Source: Triglochin maritima
Taxonomy: Eukaryota; Streptophyta; Magnoliopsida; Alismatales; Juncaginaceae
DNA length: 64,000 bases
Assembly: GCA_963682175.1 (NCBI GenBank)
Contig: OY821774.1
Span: forward strand, 44,220,201-44,284,200
Reading direction: 5' to 3'
The position numbers were made by a program, and so were the translations under genes. Every line of letters begins with the position of its first letter. Position 1 is the stretch's first letter. Shown here piece after piece: positions 1 to 10,327 of the stretch. The notes beneath the pieces were generated by a model, which was not told the origin of the DNA, did no database searches, and saw only the letters and a program-made list of their open reading frames with translations.

Positions 1-82
1 GTCATGATTAGTTTGTTATGATTAAATTATAAACCCAGATCAAGAACTAGTTTTTGTACTTGGGTTTGGTTGATGAGATTAT

Positions 83-365
83 TGTAGAAATCTAGTAACT
101 AGTTTGAGACGAGAGGAAGAAATAAGAAAATCTTATTTGTTTCTGATTTGTTGTCTTTTTATTACAATTTGAACTGTTTAGTATATATACATGATATTTT
201 ATTTCCGTTGGGTTGGAACAAGCGAGGAGATGTGTCTTTAATTCGTTTGTTTATCGAGGAGGTGCGTCTGGTTGTAGCGAGGAGATGTGTCTTCAATTCC
301 GTTTGTTTATCGAGGAGGTGCGTCTTTAATCCTGGTTGCTTTGGATACTCCCCCTGTCTTCAATA
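83..365 (-). repeat. 3' LTR of the copia element
   Basis: Direct copy of 4850-5132, with no difference found by eye. On the element strand it begins TATTGAAG and ends TTCTACA, so the usual TG start is TA. It carries an internal tandem duplication of about 57 bp built on GCGAGGAGATGTGTCTT and ATCGAGGAGGTGCGTCT (about 210-335). Confidence 0.95.
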
Positions 366-376
366 CTCCCCCTCAA
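366..376 (-). promoter_or_regulatory. Polypurine tract of the copia element
   Basis: The element strand reads TTGAGGGGGAG directly before the 3' LTR, the place of the plus-strand primer. The gag-pol stop codon TGA (373-375) lies inside the tract, so coding and priming sequence overlap. Confidence 0.85.
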
Positions 377-3300
377 GTTGGGTCCTGAAATAAGTTGAAG
401 AGACCTAACTTGGAAAGGATGTGGTTTGCTTGCGGTTGATCGAGAGCTTTGGTGAAAATATCAGCGAGTTGATCGTTGCTAGGAACATAGGGAACTTCTA
501 TTTCTTTGGCCTGGATCTTCTCACGGATGAAGTGGCAGTCGACTTCAATGTGTTTGGTTCTTTCGTGAAACACTGGGTTTTGAGCTATGTGTCGAGCTGC
601 ATTGTTGTCACAGAACATTTTTATCGGGAGGTGGTAAGGTTGTCCCATGTCGAGGAGTAGTTGCCTTAACCAGATGAGTTCGCTGGTAGTGGATGCCATA
701 GCCCGGTATTCAGCCTCAGCACTGGATCTGGCAACAACAGTTTGCTTTTTGCTGCGCCATGTTACAAGGTTTCCTCCAACAAATGTGCAGAAACCTGTAG
801 TTGATCTTCGATCGTGACTTCCTGCCCAATCTGCATCAGAGAAACCAATTATTGAATTAGAATTGTTGTTTTTCATCCATAATCCTTGTCCTGGAGTTTT
901 TTTAATATATCTAAGTATCCTAGTGATTATATCTAAATGAGGTGTTCGAGGTGAATGCATGAATTGGCTGATGATGCTAACAGCATAGGTTATGTCTGGT
1001 CTTGTTACAGTGAGGTATATGAGTTTCCCAACGAGTCTTTGATATTGTTGAATGTCTTTTATTGGTTCGCCTTCAGTGGTGTTTATTTTTAGTTTAGTTT
1101 CCATGGGTGTATTTGCTGGTTTGACTCCAAGTTTGCCTGTTTCCTTTAAGAGATCGAGGGCATATTTCCTCTGAGAGAGAAAGAGTCCTTTTTTTGAATG
1201 TGCAATTTCTATTCCTAGAAAATACTTTAGTTGTCCTAGGTCTTTAATATCAAATTTTGTTTTTAAGTGTTGTTTTATTTTGTTGATTTCATACTTGTTG
1301 TTACCAGTGATTATGATATCATCTACGTATACTAGAATGATGGTGGTGATAGTCTGATGATGTTTGGTAAACATAGATGCGTCAGCGGAAGACTTTTTAA
1401 AACCGTAAGACAGGAGACAATAGCTAAGCTTGGCATACCAGGCACGAGGGGATTGTTTCAATCCGTAGATGGCTTTGTTGAGTCTGCAAACCTGATTTGT
1501 TGAGGTGTAACCGGGTGGGGGAGTCATGTATACTTCTTCCTCGAGGTTACCTTGAAGGAAGGCATTTTTTACATCCATTTGATAGAGTTCCCAATTTCTA
1601 TTCACGGCTATAGAGAGTAAAACACGGACAGTGTTCATTTTTGCTACTGGGGCAAAGGTTTCTAGATAATCTAGACCGTAAGTTTGTGTGTACCCTTTTG
1701 CTACTAATCTTGCTTTGTATCTTTCTATTGTCCCATCACTATTGTATTTGATTTTATATATCCATTTGCATCCTACGGGCTTAATTCCTTTTGTGATTGG
1801 GGTTAGGATCCAGGTGTTGTTTGTTTCCAGGGCTTGGATTTCTTCTTCCATGGCTTTGCACCATTTTTGATCCCTTATGGCCTCATTGTAATTTTTTGGT
1901 TCTATATGAGTATCTATAGTTCCTAGAAAGCCTTTATGATGTGTTTTTACTTGTTGGTATGATAGATAATCCTGGATAGGATAAGTGACGTGAGAGGTGA
2001 TATAGTTGTGCAGATATCTTGGTGGGCGAGTTGGTCGAGTTGATCTTCTTGGAATGTTTTCTTCTTCGTGATCAGATGGAGTTTCATTGTCTTCTTCTTG
2101 AAAATCAGGCGTCCTTGCGGTGATCTCAGGATTGCAGGTGATGGGTATTGGCGTGTCAGCGGAATTAGGTGGTTCTGGAGGTCTGTTGTTTCCATCTTCT
2201 GGGCCGAAAAAAGGACTACTTTCTACAAACTGTACATCCCGAGAAGTATACAATTTACAATTTTCTGGGTCATAACATTTATACCCTTTTTTGTTAAAAG
2301 AATATCCTAAAAAAATACATTTGCGAGAATTGAAATCAAGCTTGTCATCTCTTTTCCTGTGAACAAACACAATACACCCAAAAACTCGTAGGTGATCAAG
2401 TAAAGTTTTTTGACCAGTCAGAATTTCTAAGGGTTGTTTGTTTTGGAGACGAGGACTAGGTAGACGATTGATAAGATAAGCAGCAGTTAAAACAGCATCG
2501 GACCAAAACCTTTTTGGAACGTGATTTTGAAAGAGTAGTGAACGTGTTATATTCAAGAGGTGACGATTTTTTCTTTCAGCTACACCGTTTTGTTGTGGTG
2601 TGTCAACACAAGTGGTTTGATGAAGGATGCCTTTTTGTTTTAGAAAAGCTTGAAAGACATTACTGGTGTACTCGGATCCATTATCTGACCTTAAGATTTT
2701 AATTTTGAAATCATACATGTTTTCCACAAACTTTGTAAACGTGCAAAAAATATCAAAAGCTTCAGATTTTGATTTTAATAAGTAAATCCATGTAGTACGA
2801 GAAAAATCGTCGATAAAGGTGATAAAATATTTGAACCCATTGTAGGATTCAGTTGGGGCTGGTCCCCAGATATCGGAGTGTATTAGTTCTAATGGTTGTT
2901 TTGTTTTAATAGATGATAAATGAAACGACGATCGAGTTTGTTTTGAGAATCTGCATACATCACATAATAAATCCGTTCTAATAGAAGGAAATAGCGATTT
3001 TAAAACAGAATGCGACGGATGTCCCATCCTTTTATGCCATAACTCATGTTTGGAAAAATTTCCAACATGTAAAGCATGCATACTTTGATCTAGAATATAA
3101 AGATTATTAGCAAGTCGACCCCTACCAATCGTCTTCCCGGAGGTACGATCCTGAAATACAACATCAACTGGTGAGAAGATAATATTACAATTTAATTCTT
3201 TTGTGATTTTTGCAACAGATAGTAAGTTTGATTCAAAAGAGGGGACATACAAAACATTCTTTGCTATTTTATCAAGTAATATCATATTTCCTTTTCCTTT

Positions 3301-4713
3301 TATTTCTACTTGGTTTCCATTAGCTACACTTACAAAATTATTTAGTAGAGATATGTTTCTTTTAAGATCTAGTAGTAAACTTTGATTTCCAGTCATGTGA
3401 TCAGTGGCGCCGGAATCAATAACCCATATATTATTTTTCCTTTTTTCAGTATTGAAAGCTGAAGAATGATTTTTCAGAGTTTGTATCATACCTGCCGAAT
3501 TACCTGAACCAGAAGGACCATTGTGCAAAAAATCGCTCAATTTGTTTATCAGGACATGGATGTCCTCCTCTGAGCCCATTGGGCCTGTGCGGTTTTGATC
3601 CGTGACTTGTTGATTTATGCGTTTGTTGTTTGGAGAGAATAACCTCCCTGTTGTGCTATCCGGGTTTGGAGCCGACCCGAATGTGCTATCCGGATTCGCC
3701 GAAGTATTTAAACCTCCTGATCCGACTGCTGACATTCCGAATGCATCCTGCGAAAAAAAGTTAGGGTTAGGGTTAGGTTGGTGGCTGCCGCTGCTGCCTC
3801 CTGTGGCGGCGATGTAGCCGCTGCCGCCCGATGATCCCTCGTGCGATGAACTTCTCCCATCTCCTCCTCCTCTTCTCTCATCTCCTCCTCCTCTTCTGTT
3901 GTTGTCTTTTGGTGGGCGGAGATGAGGATGAAGAAACCAGCAGTTGTTTTTGTTGTGTCCGGATTTTTTACAGTTTTCGCAGTGCTCGTTCTTCCGGTTT
4001 CCATATTGTTTTTTGTTGTCTTGATGCTGGTTTTGTGATTTTCCGGAGAAAAACGCTTGGTTCTCGGCTTCGGTTGTTGTTTGTGGAGGAGTGATGGTCC
4101 TTCGTCGCGATTCTTCGCGGAGGATCATCGCGATGACTGAGTTAAGAGACGGTAGGTCAGGGGCCATGAGCACCTGACTTCTGATGTTTTCAAAAGATGG
4201 GTCTAGACCTACCAGAAACTGGTAGATCCGGTTTTGTTCAGTTCTTTTTTCGATTGTTCGTGCGTCGTTTGTTGGTGGTTCATAAATCCCCAACTCGTCC
4301 CAAGCCTTCCTGAGAGTACCGAGGTACTCGATGATGCTTTTGTGGTTTTGACGGGCTTGAGCGATGTCTTGTTTGAGTCTGAAAATATGTGCGAAGTCTT
4401 GCGCCTTTCCGTAGTGTTCTTGGACCGCATCCCAGAGTTCTTTTGCGCTGTCTTTGTAGATGAAGATTTCCCCTATCTGAGGTTGCATGGACGCGATTAT
4501 CCATGACATGACGAGATGATCGGAGGTCTGCCATTCTTCTTGTTTTGCCTCCGTGTCTGGTTCATCCGGTTTTTTCGTAGTTCCAGTGATGTGGCCGACT
4601 TTCCCCCTGCCGCTGAGGGAGAGGGAGACCGCCCGCGCCCAGGACAGGTAATTTGTCCCGTTGAGCAAAGTTGAAACAAGTCGAGAGGGGTTGTCGTGGT
4701 GGTTTCCCGACAT
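373..4713 (-). CDS. Copia gag-pol polyprotein, 1446 aa, intact
   Basis: The polyprotein should supply all proteins for copying the element through RNA and inserting it. Visible in order: a gag region of the UBN2 type (about residues 1-215), a CCHC zinc knuckle (CENCKKSGHNKNNC, near 245-258), a Gly/Ser/Asn-rich linker, an aspartic protease with DSGATDH (near 433), the GAG-pre-integrase motif LWHKRMGHP, the integrase core starting near SDIWGP (about 614) with a TPQQNGVAERKN motif, the reverse transcriptase (KWIYKIK, about 983; catalytic YVDD, about 1128) and RNase H (SDADWAG, about 1294, ending with the KHIEVDCHFIRE motif). No stop or frameshift interrupts it. The ATG at 4713 is the first in frame, 136 bp inside the 5' LTR. 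The single-frame layout is the copia norm. Confidence 0.96.
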   Translation of the reverse strand: MSGNHHDNPSRLVSTLLNGTNYLSWARAVSLSLSGRGKVGHITGTTKKPDEPDTEAKQEEWQTSDHLVMSWIIASMQPQIGEIFIYKDSAKELWDAVQEHYGKAQDFAHIFRLKQDIAQARQNHKSIIEYLGTLRKAWDELGIYEPPTNDARTIEKRTEQNRIYQFLVGLDPSFENIRSQVLMAPDLPSLNSVIAMILREESRRRTITPPQTTTEAENQAFFSGKSQNQHQDNKKQYGNRKNEHCENCKKSGHNKNNCWFLHPHLRPPKDNNRRGGGDERRGGGDGRSSSHEGSSGGSGYIAATGGSSGSHQPNPNPNFFSQDAFGMSAVGSGGLNTSANPDSTFGSAPNPDSTTGRLFSPNNKRINQQVTDQNRTGPMGSEEDIHVLINKLSDFLHNGPSGSGNSAGMIQTLKNHSSAFNTEKRKNNIWVIDSGATDHMTGNQSLLLDLKRNISLLNNFVSVANGNQVEIKGKGNMILLDKIAKNVLYVPSFESNLLSVAKITKELNCNIIFSPVDVVFQDRTSGKTIGRGRLANNLYILDQSMHALHVGNFSKHELWHKRMGHPSHSVLKSLFPSIRTDLLCDVCRFSKQTRSSFHLSSIKTKQPLELIHSDIWGPAPTESYNGFKYFITFIDDFSRTTWIYLLKSKSEAFDIFCTFTKFVENMYDFKIKILRSDNGSEYTSNVFQAFLKQKGILHQTTCVDTPQQNGVAERKNRHLLNITRSLLFQNHVPKRFWSDAVLTAAYLINRLPSPRLQNKQPLEILTGQKTLLDHLRVFGCIVFVHRKRDDKLDFNSRKCIFLGYSFNKKGYKCYDPENCKLYTSRDVQFVESSPFFGPEDGNNRPPEPPNSADTPIPITCNPEITARTPDFQEEDNETPSDHEEENIPRRSTRPTRPPRYLHNYITSHVTYPIQDYLSYQQVKTHHKGFLGTIDTHIEPKNYNEAIRDQKWCKAMEEEIQALETNNTWILTPITKGIKPVGCKWIYKIKYNSDGTIERYKARLVAKGYTQTYGLDYLETFAPVAKMNTVRVLLSIAVNRNWELYQMDVKNAFLQGNLEEEVYMTPPPGYTSTNQVCRLNKAIYGLKQSPRAWYAKLSYCLLSYGFKKSSADASMFTKHHQTITTIILVYVDDIIITGNNKYEINKIKQHLKTKFDIKDLGQLKYFLGIEIAHSKKGLFLSQRKYALDLLKETGKLGVKPANTPMETKLKINTTEGEPIKDIQQYQRLVGKLIYLTVTRPDITYAVSIISQFMHSPRTPHLDIITRILRYIKKTPGQGLWMKNNNSNSIIGFSDADWAGSHDRRSTTGFCTFVGGNLVTWRSKKQTVVARSSAEAEYRAMASTTSELIWLRQLLLDMGQPYHLPIKMFCDNNAARHIAQNPVFHERTKHIEVDCHFIREKIQAKEIEVPYVPSNDQLADIFTKALDQPQANHILSKLGLFNLFQDPT

Positions 4714-4832
4714 GGTTTTTTTGTGATTTTTTGTGGTTTGGTGGTTTTTGAGGGTCTGGATGTAGGTTTTGCGCCTTCAACCCCCTCAATGAGGTGAAGG
4801 TCAGTGATGATTTTTGGGAATCTGAGATCGTA

Positions 4833-4849
4833 TCAGCGCTCTGATACCA
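4833..4849 (-). promoter_or_regulatory. Primer binding site (initiator Met tRNA type)
   Basis: The element strand reads TGGTATCAGAGCGCTGA immediately after the 5' LTR. TGGTATCAGAGC is the usual plant copia site complementary to the 3' end of initiator methionine tRNA. Confidence 0.9.
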
Positions 4850-5132
4850 TGTAGAAATCTAGTAACTAGTTTGAGACGAGAGGAAGAAATAAGAAAATCT
4901 TATTTGTTTCTGATTTGTTGTCTTTTTATTACAATTTGAACTGTTTAGTATATATACATGATATTTTATTTCCGTTGGGTTGGAACAAGCGAGGAGATGT
5001 GTCTTTAATTCGTTTGTTTATCGAGGAGGTGCGTCTGGTTGTAGCGAGGAGATGTGTCTTCAATTCCGTTTGTTTATCGAGGAGGTGCGTCTTTAATCCT
5101 GGTTGCTTTGGATACTCCCCCTGTCTTCAATA
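4850..5132 (-). repeat. 5' LTR of the copia element
   Basis: Direct 283-bp partner of 83-365 and apparently identical. It lies next to the primer binding site and is followed on the outer side by the target duplication ATTAT (5133-5137). Confidence 0.95.
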
Positions 5133-5137
5133 ATTAT

Positions 5138-5834
5138 GTTCAGTTAAAAGCGTCGAAAGATTAATAATCAGTTTCTCTCATTTTTTTAGTTTTCTTCGTC
5201 ATTTCGTGAATTTCTTTGAACTTATGATCTAAATATCTCGAAAAACTAACTGACATTGTAGTTTTTTCTATCGGTTAATTAAGTTTGGTATGTTATTATA
5301 CCTTATAAACTTTGAAATTTATCGGATATTTAATTATTGTTCGAAGTTGGAGGTTTGGATTGCACTTGCAAACAGTCTCTGTTTTTACAGTGTTTAAGAT
5401 TTGTTCAAGTAAAAAAATTATAGCTCCAAATTATCATGTGTTTAATGAGAAAGTCAAACTACTAGAAATTTTGTTGGAAATGGTCATTTTCAGTCTTACT
5501 GCTTCAATGTCTCATGTGATTGAAATATAACTATTCTGGTCAAAAAAAAGGCTGAAGGTTTGAATAAATTGTGTTCATTGTATTTTTTTTCTGGTGGTGC
5601 ATGCACGTTTGAAAAAAATATCCAACAATATTTATTCCGACTAACATATATTTTAAATACAGCTGGAACCAACAACAGCGATGGCATATCGTAATTTATT
5701 ATTGTTGCATTCGCCAATAGAAATTTAAAAAAATAATTGAGATTGCTTTTAAATTTAAACCACACGTCACAATCATAACTCAACCTTTCTTTCATTATAA
5801 TTAATTTATTAACAAACTGCACAACCTTTCGCTC
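5138..5834. other. Intergenic; start duplicated near 11136-11380
   Basis: No gene seen. About 5138-5340 matches 11136-11365 in the same orientation (shared stretches TCAGTTTCTCTCATTTTT and CATTTCGTGAATTTCTTTG). The rest is AT-rich without a recognised motif. Confidence 0.6.
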
Positions 5835-5837
5835 TTA

Positions 5838-6639
5838 GGGCCTCCTTAACGGAGGCCATTTTCGGGTCGGGGCGAAATTCGCCCCGACCTGGCTCCCCTT
5901 ACTGGGGAGTGGACCTGGGTTGGGTCGCGACCTGGGTCTGTGACCCGACCTGGGTCACGACCCAGGTCTGGCCACGTGGTCATACCTGGTTGGTCGGTTT
6001 TTTTTATGTTTTATTTTTTTTGTTATTTATATTAGTTAAATAATATGTTAATAATATATATAAATAAAATAAATTGTAAATAAATATAATAATTAATAAA
6101 ATAAATCAATTGCATTAACTATAATAATACAAAATCAATTGCATTTAATATCGAGATCCCCGCTAGCTCATCGACGAGCTGGGCAGCCGTTCGTACGAGT
6201 TCAAAATGTTTCAACCCAACTTTTAAAAAAAATTGCATTTTCTTGTGTTTTTGTTAAACAAATCAATTAAAGTGTATCACTTATTAATATTTGTTAATAA
6301 TATAGTAAACAAAAAAATTGAAACTCAAATAAATAAAATTAAATTAACTTCAAAACAAATTAACAACCAAACACAATAAATTATTATGTGTTGTTCGTAA
6401 TTATTGTAAGTTAATTAGATTAAGTTATTATAAAAATAATAAATTTAATAGTTTATGAATTATTATGTTGATATAGAAAATGAGGTAAAAATAAATGATG
6501 TGGAGGAGAGAGAGTGTTGAAAGTGAGGTTGGGGTTAAGAAGAGAAAAATGGGTTGGGTTGGGTTGTGGGTTGCATAGTGTTTTTTGCTGAGAGAAAGCT
6601 GAGGTGTAAAAATATTTGGGGTTGGGGTTAAAGATGGCC
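5838..6639. mobile_element. PIF/Harbinger-like MITE, 802 bp
   Basis: Ends are inverted: GGGCCTCCTTAAC at the left, and the complement GGCCATCTTTAAC at the right, flanked by TTA on both sides (5835-5837, 6640-6642). TTA/TAA duplications and GGSC ends fit the Tourist/Harbinger type. The left part is GC-rich with small palindromes (GGTCGGGGCGAAATTCGCCCCGACC is split around 5866-5890); the right part is AT-rich. No coding capacity. Confidence 0.75.
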
Positions 6640-6642
6640 TTA

Positions 6643-7110
6643 GAGCACCAATAATGGTGCTCAGCCAATCTCAGACCAACTTTATCAGACCCCGCCTGAT
6701 ACTTTTCAGACGTCCTGTTTTCTCTCTCCACCACATCAGCACAAACTAAACTTCCAAATTTTCCTTAACCACACTCAGAAATAACTCAGACACCCTACAT
6801 TCTCTCTCATTCACGTCATTTGGGGATCAATTCTGGGCAAAACACAAAAAATATTAATTTTTAAAACAATTGTTAACATATATTTAACATATTTTAATAT
6901 TAAAACAAAAATCAACACCGAATGGGGGGGGGGGGGGGGGGTGGGGGGGGGACGTGCCCCCCACCCCATCCACCCGCCCGAATGGAAAATCAGGCTGATA
7001 CCCTTCCGATTTTCCACCCGGTGATGTGTACACCAATAGTGCCCCGAACAGTGTCGACATGGTCTCCCCTTCACCAACCGCCCGAGAATTTTGCACCGTT
7101 AAAGGTGTTC
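6643..7110. mobile_element. PIF/Harbinger-like MITE, 468 bp
   Basis: Inverted ends GAGCACCAATAATGG and (complement of right end) GAACACCTTTAACGG, flanked by TTA (6640-6642, 7111-7113). It shares its left TTA with the right TTA of the neighbouring MITE. Inside is the family motif CATTTGGGGATCAATTCTGG (6818-6837), seen again in the copies near 14193, 16719, 36619 and 46336. A G18-T-G9 run lies at 6924-6951. Confidence 0.75.
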
Positions 7111-7113
7111 TTA

Positions 7114-7518
7114 GGCACCTAGTTCCCCATCAAATTCTCTTTTTGTCACGTCAGCTTCACCATCTAGCATGTTGTACTTGCTCAAAACTCCCAACTACTC
7201 AAAACTTTCCTCTTAACGAAGCCCGGACTCACACAAAAATTCAACACTATCTTTCCTCCACACCATTTTATTTTACTTTCTTTTTTAAAAATTTCCCAAC
7301 AATCAACAAATTACATAAGCATTTATTATCGGTAATGTTGTATTTTATACGTATTGTATTTTATATTTAAACTAAAGATTTATTTGTATTTTGTAAAGCA
7401 ATGTATTATTAATGTTTAATACTTCTTTAATTAAATGTTGATGGATTTTGATTACAAATTAAAATTGTTGAGAAAAAAATAACTACAATTGTTTTATTAC
7501 ATAACCAAATTACATTAA
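7114..7518. other. Intergenic, AT-rich
   Basis: Nothing recognised. Poly-T and poly-A tracts and no conserved protein in any frame. Confidence 0.5.
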
Positions 7519-7528
7519 TTTAAAATAA

Positions 7529-8057
7529 GGTTAATTACGGTTTGACCCCCTGAACTATGCTTTGGTATCACTTTGCCCCCCTGAACTTTCAAAGTTAACA
7601 GTTACCTCCCCTGAACTTTAATTTTGTAACACTTTGTCTCTCTGAACTTCAAAAACTCATTATTTAACATACACTCGACTTGTTTTCCTAATTTTTTTGT
7701 TGTATCCCTAATACACTCCTAAACCTATATTTACGTGAAAGTTTGGATCGAAACGGAGGTCGGATATGGTTGAAATTTGGGTCGGTTTGACACTCAATTC
7801 GACCCAAATTCCAACCATATCCGACCTCCGTTTCGATCCAAACTTTCACGTAAATATAAGTTTAGGAGTGTATTAGGGATACAACAAAACAATTAGGAAA
7901 AAAACGTCGAATGTGTGTTAAATAATGAGTTTTTGAAGTTCAGGGGGGCAAAATGTTACAAAATTAAAATTCAGGGGAGGTAACTGTTAACTTTGAAAGT
8001 TCAGGGGGGCAAAGTGATACCAATGCATAGTTCAGGGGGTCAAACTGTAATTAACCC
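7529..8057. mobile_element. Foldback element with about 255-bp arms (Mutator-like MITE)
   Basis: The left arm (7529 to about 7783) is nearly the exact reverse complement of the right arm (about 7799-8057), around a loop of only about 15 bases. It begins GGTTAATTACGGTTTGACCC and ends with the matching complement. A perfect 10-bp target duplication TTTAAAATAA flanks it (7519-7528, 8058-8067). A 9-11 bp duplication fits Mutator-like elements. It has no coding capacity. A transcript through it would fold into one long hairpin. Confidence 0.9.
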
Positions 8058-8079
8058 TTTAAAATAACATACAAATTAC

Positions 8080-10319
8080 TAGGGCTGTAAATGGGTCGGG
8101 TAATACCCGTATACCCGTGTACCGGACCCGTACGGGTACGGGTATGGGTACAAATTTTTATACCCGTTTTAAAATTCGTACCCGTTAACCCGTACCCGTT
8201 TACCCGCTGGATAAACGGGTCGGGTATGGGTATATGCAATCCCCGTACCCGTATACCCGTTTGTCCGTTATGAATATTATATATATTAAATACTTAATAA
8301 ACAAAATTATAAAAAACACAAAACAAAAATAAAAAACGCAAAAGAGCAAAAGTTGCTGCAAAACTGCAAAAGCAGCAAAACAAGTTAAACAACAAAAGTA
8401 ACCCTAAACCCATTCCGCCTCTTTCACCATTCCGCCGCCGACCCCCTTCTCACTCCACCTCTTTCACCATTCCGCCGCCGACCTCCTACTCACGGTCACC
8501 GCAGCATCTTCTGCCGGTGAAACCCAGGTGATCCCGATCCTCCTTTCTTATTTCTTGATACGTTTGTCCAATCCCGATCCCGATTCTTCTTCTTCTCCTC
8601 ACACCTTTCTTATTTCTTGATACGTTTGTCCTTCTCAACCTCCCAACCCAGGTGATCCCGATCGCGTGTGGCTGTAGGAACACGACTAGGTTTGTCACTT
8701 CTTCCTATCATCCCTACTCCTATTTCGATTTGCTTTGCTAGGTTTCTGATTTTGATTTTGATTTCTTGCTTTGCTTTGATTTTGATTTTGATTGTATCGC
8801 ATGATGTGGGAGTATTTCTTTCCTGAGGAAGAAATATATATTTGAGTATATATATAACATTGCTGAGGAAAGTTATGCTTTTGTTTGCTGGTTTGAGAAT
8901 GTTGGGAGTTGTTTTCTGTTCTATCTTTTGTTTGTTGGTTACGTGGTTGTGAATGTTGGGACTTGGGAGTTGTTTTCTGTTTTCGGTTTGTTTAATTGTT
9001 TATTTCCAGGTTTTTATGCAAAAAGATATGTATTTTTTTCCTTAGTTAATACATGGAATTTTATCTTGTAGTAGGTAATGTCTGAAAATGTAGGAATGGA
9101 TGAAAATGGAACACCAATAGCGACAAATTCAGAAAAAAGAAAAAGGCGTTCGAATTCTGAAATTTGGAACGATTTTAGTAGTTACAATGATGAAAATGGG
9201 AATAAAAGAGCCAAGTGTAATCATTGTTCTAAAACCTTGACTGCCAAAAATAGTGATGGAACAACACATTTGTGGACACATCTAAGAAAACAATGAGTAT
9301 CGTCTCAGGTTTGGAGGAATGGATGTAAGTGTCTACAGTTGTGAAAGTAGAGTAGGCAGTTTATGCAGTGGAAGTAGTAGTGGAACTTCTATGAGTGGAG
9401 GTACAAGGTTTGGCAAAGAAACTTTTGAAGTAGCCAGTGGACTAAGTGAGTTGAAGGAGTTTCTTGCTAATAAATCAGCAAATCAACCGTTCAAGTGTGA
9501 TTTGGACATGTACTTGGATGAAGGAGTGCATCCTATTGTTGATAAATTTGACATTCTTGGATGGTGGAAGATGAATGCTCTCAAGTACCCTTTAGTTAGT
9601 CGCATGACACGTGATTTTTTGGTTATTCCGGTATCAACAGTTGCATCAGAGTCTGCTTTTAGCACTGGTGGTAGAGTGATTGATCCATCAAGAAGCTCCA
9701 TGCATGCAAATATCGTTGAAGCTCTTATATGCTCCCAAGATTGGATAAGGAAGACTTTTACTGGTAAATTCTTTTGTAACTTACATGTGTATTTATTTAG
9801 ATGACATGTCATTTTATTTTTATCAAGTTCTGTTCTCCACATTTTGTAGATAAAGCACTTGGTAAAACAACTTTGGGCACAGTTAATGACACAGATGATG
9901 GAGAACTTGAAGTTGATTCAATTTCAATCAATGACGTTAGTAGAAGTTAGTCCACTATTTGTAAACTTGTAATAACAAATGGTTGTTTGTGTTTGCTAGA
10001 CATTTATTTATGTTTGTTAAGATATTTATTTGTGATTGTTAGATATTATTTAGTGTTTGTTAGACATTTTTCTGTGTTTGTTAAGATATTTGTATTGTGT
10101 TTGTGTGTGTTTTTTGTTTTTTTGGTCTTGTACAACTTTTTTGTAATAGGTGACCCACTTACCCGTTTACCCGCCCCGTACCCGTTAACCAAACGGGTAT
10201 GGGGCGGGTACGAGTATACCAATATTGGGTACGGGTATATACCCGTACCCGTTAATTTGGGCGGGTACGGGTACGGGTAAGGGCATACCCGGCCCGTACC
10301 CGACCCGTTTACAGGCCTA
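8080..10319 (+). mobile_element. Internally deleted hAT transposon
   Basis: Terminal inverted repeats read TAGGGCTGTAAATGGGTCGG and, from the other end, TAGGCCTGTAAACGGGTCGG, with a perfect 8-bp target duplication CAAATTAC (8072-8079, 10320-10327), the hAT hallmark. Both ends carry subterminal repeats of the TACCCG/CGGGTA unit. The first and last parts of a transposase remain and the catalytic middle is gone, so it cannot supply its own transposase. It sits 4 bp beyond the target duplication of the foldback element. Confidence 0.95.
9078..9950 (+). pseudogene. hAT transposase remnant (BED finger and hATC ends)
   Basis: The first piece (9078-9296, 72 codons) is a BED zinc finger, with SEIWNDFSSY, CNHC and a final HLWTHLRK, and then a stop. 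The second (9319-9763) holds the hAT C-terminal dimerisation domain: the DILGWWK motif, YPLVSRMTRDFLVIPVS and SESAFSTGGRVI. A GT-AG intron (9764-9849) joins it in frame to a last exon (9850-9950) ending in TAG. The RNase-H-like catalytic core expected between the two domains is absent. In hAT families BED binds the element ends and hATC mediates dimerisation. Gene function as a transposase is lost; a BED-only protein cannot be excluded. Confidence 0.85.
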
Positions 10320-10327
10320 CAAATTAC

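Larger units (their letters stand above)
83..5132 (-). mobile_element. Complete Ty1/copia LTR retrotransposon
   Basis: The element has two 283-bp LTRs that look identical base for base (83-365 and 4850-5132), a 5-bp target duplication ATTAT (78-82 and 5133-5137), a primer binding site, a polypurine tract and one uninterrupted gag-pol frame between them. Protease, integrase, reverse transcriptase and RNase H follow in the copia order. Matching LTRs mean a very recent insertion. Everything needed for autonomous movement seems present. The site of insertion is a sequence repeated near 11136-11380, so the empty state can be compared inside the window. Confidence 0.96.
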
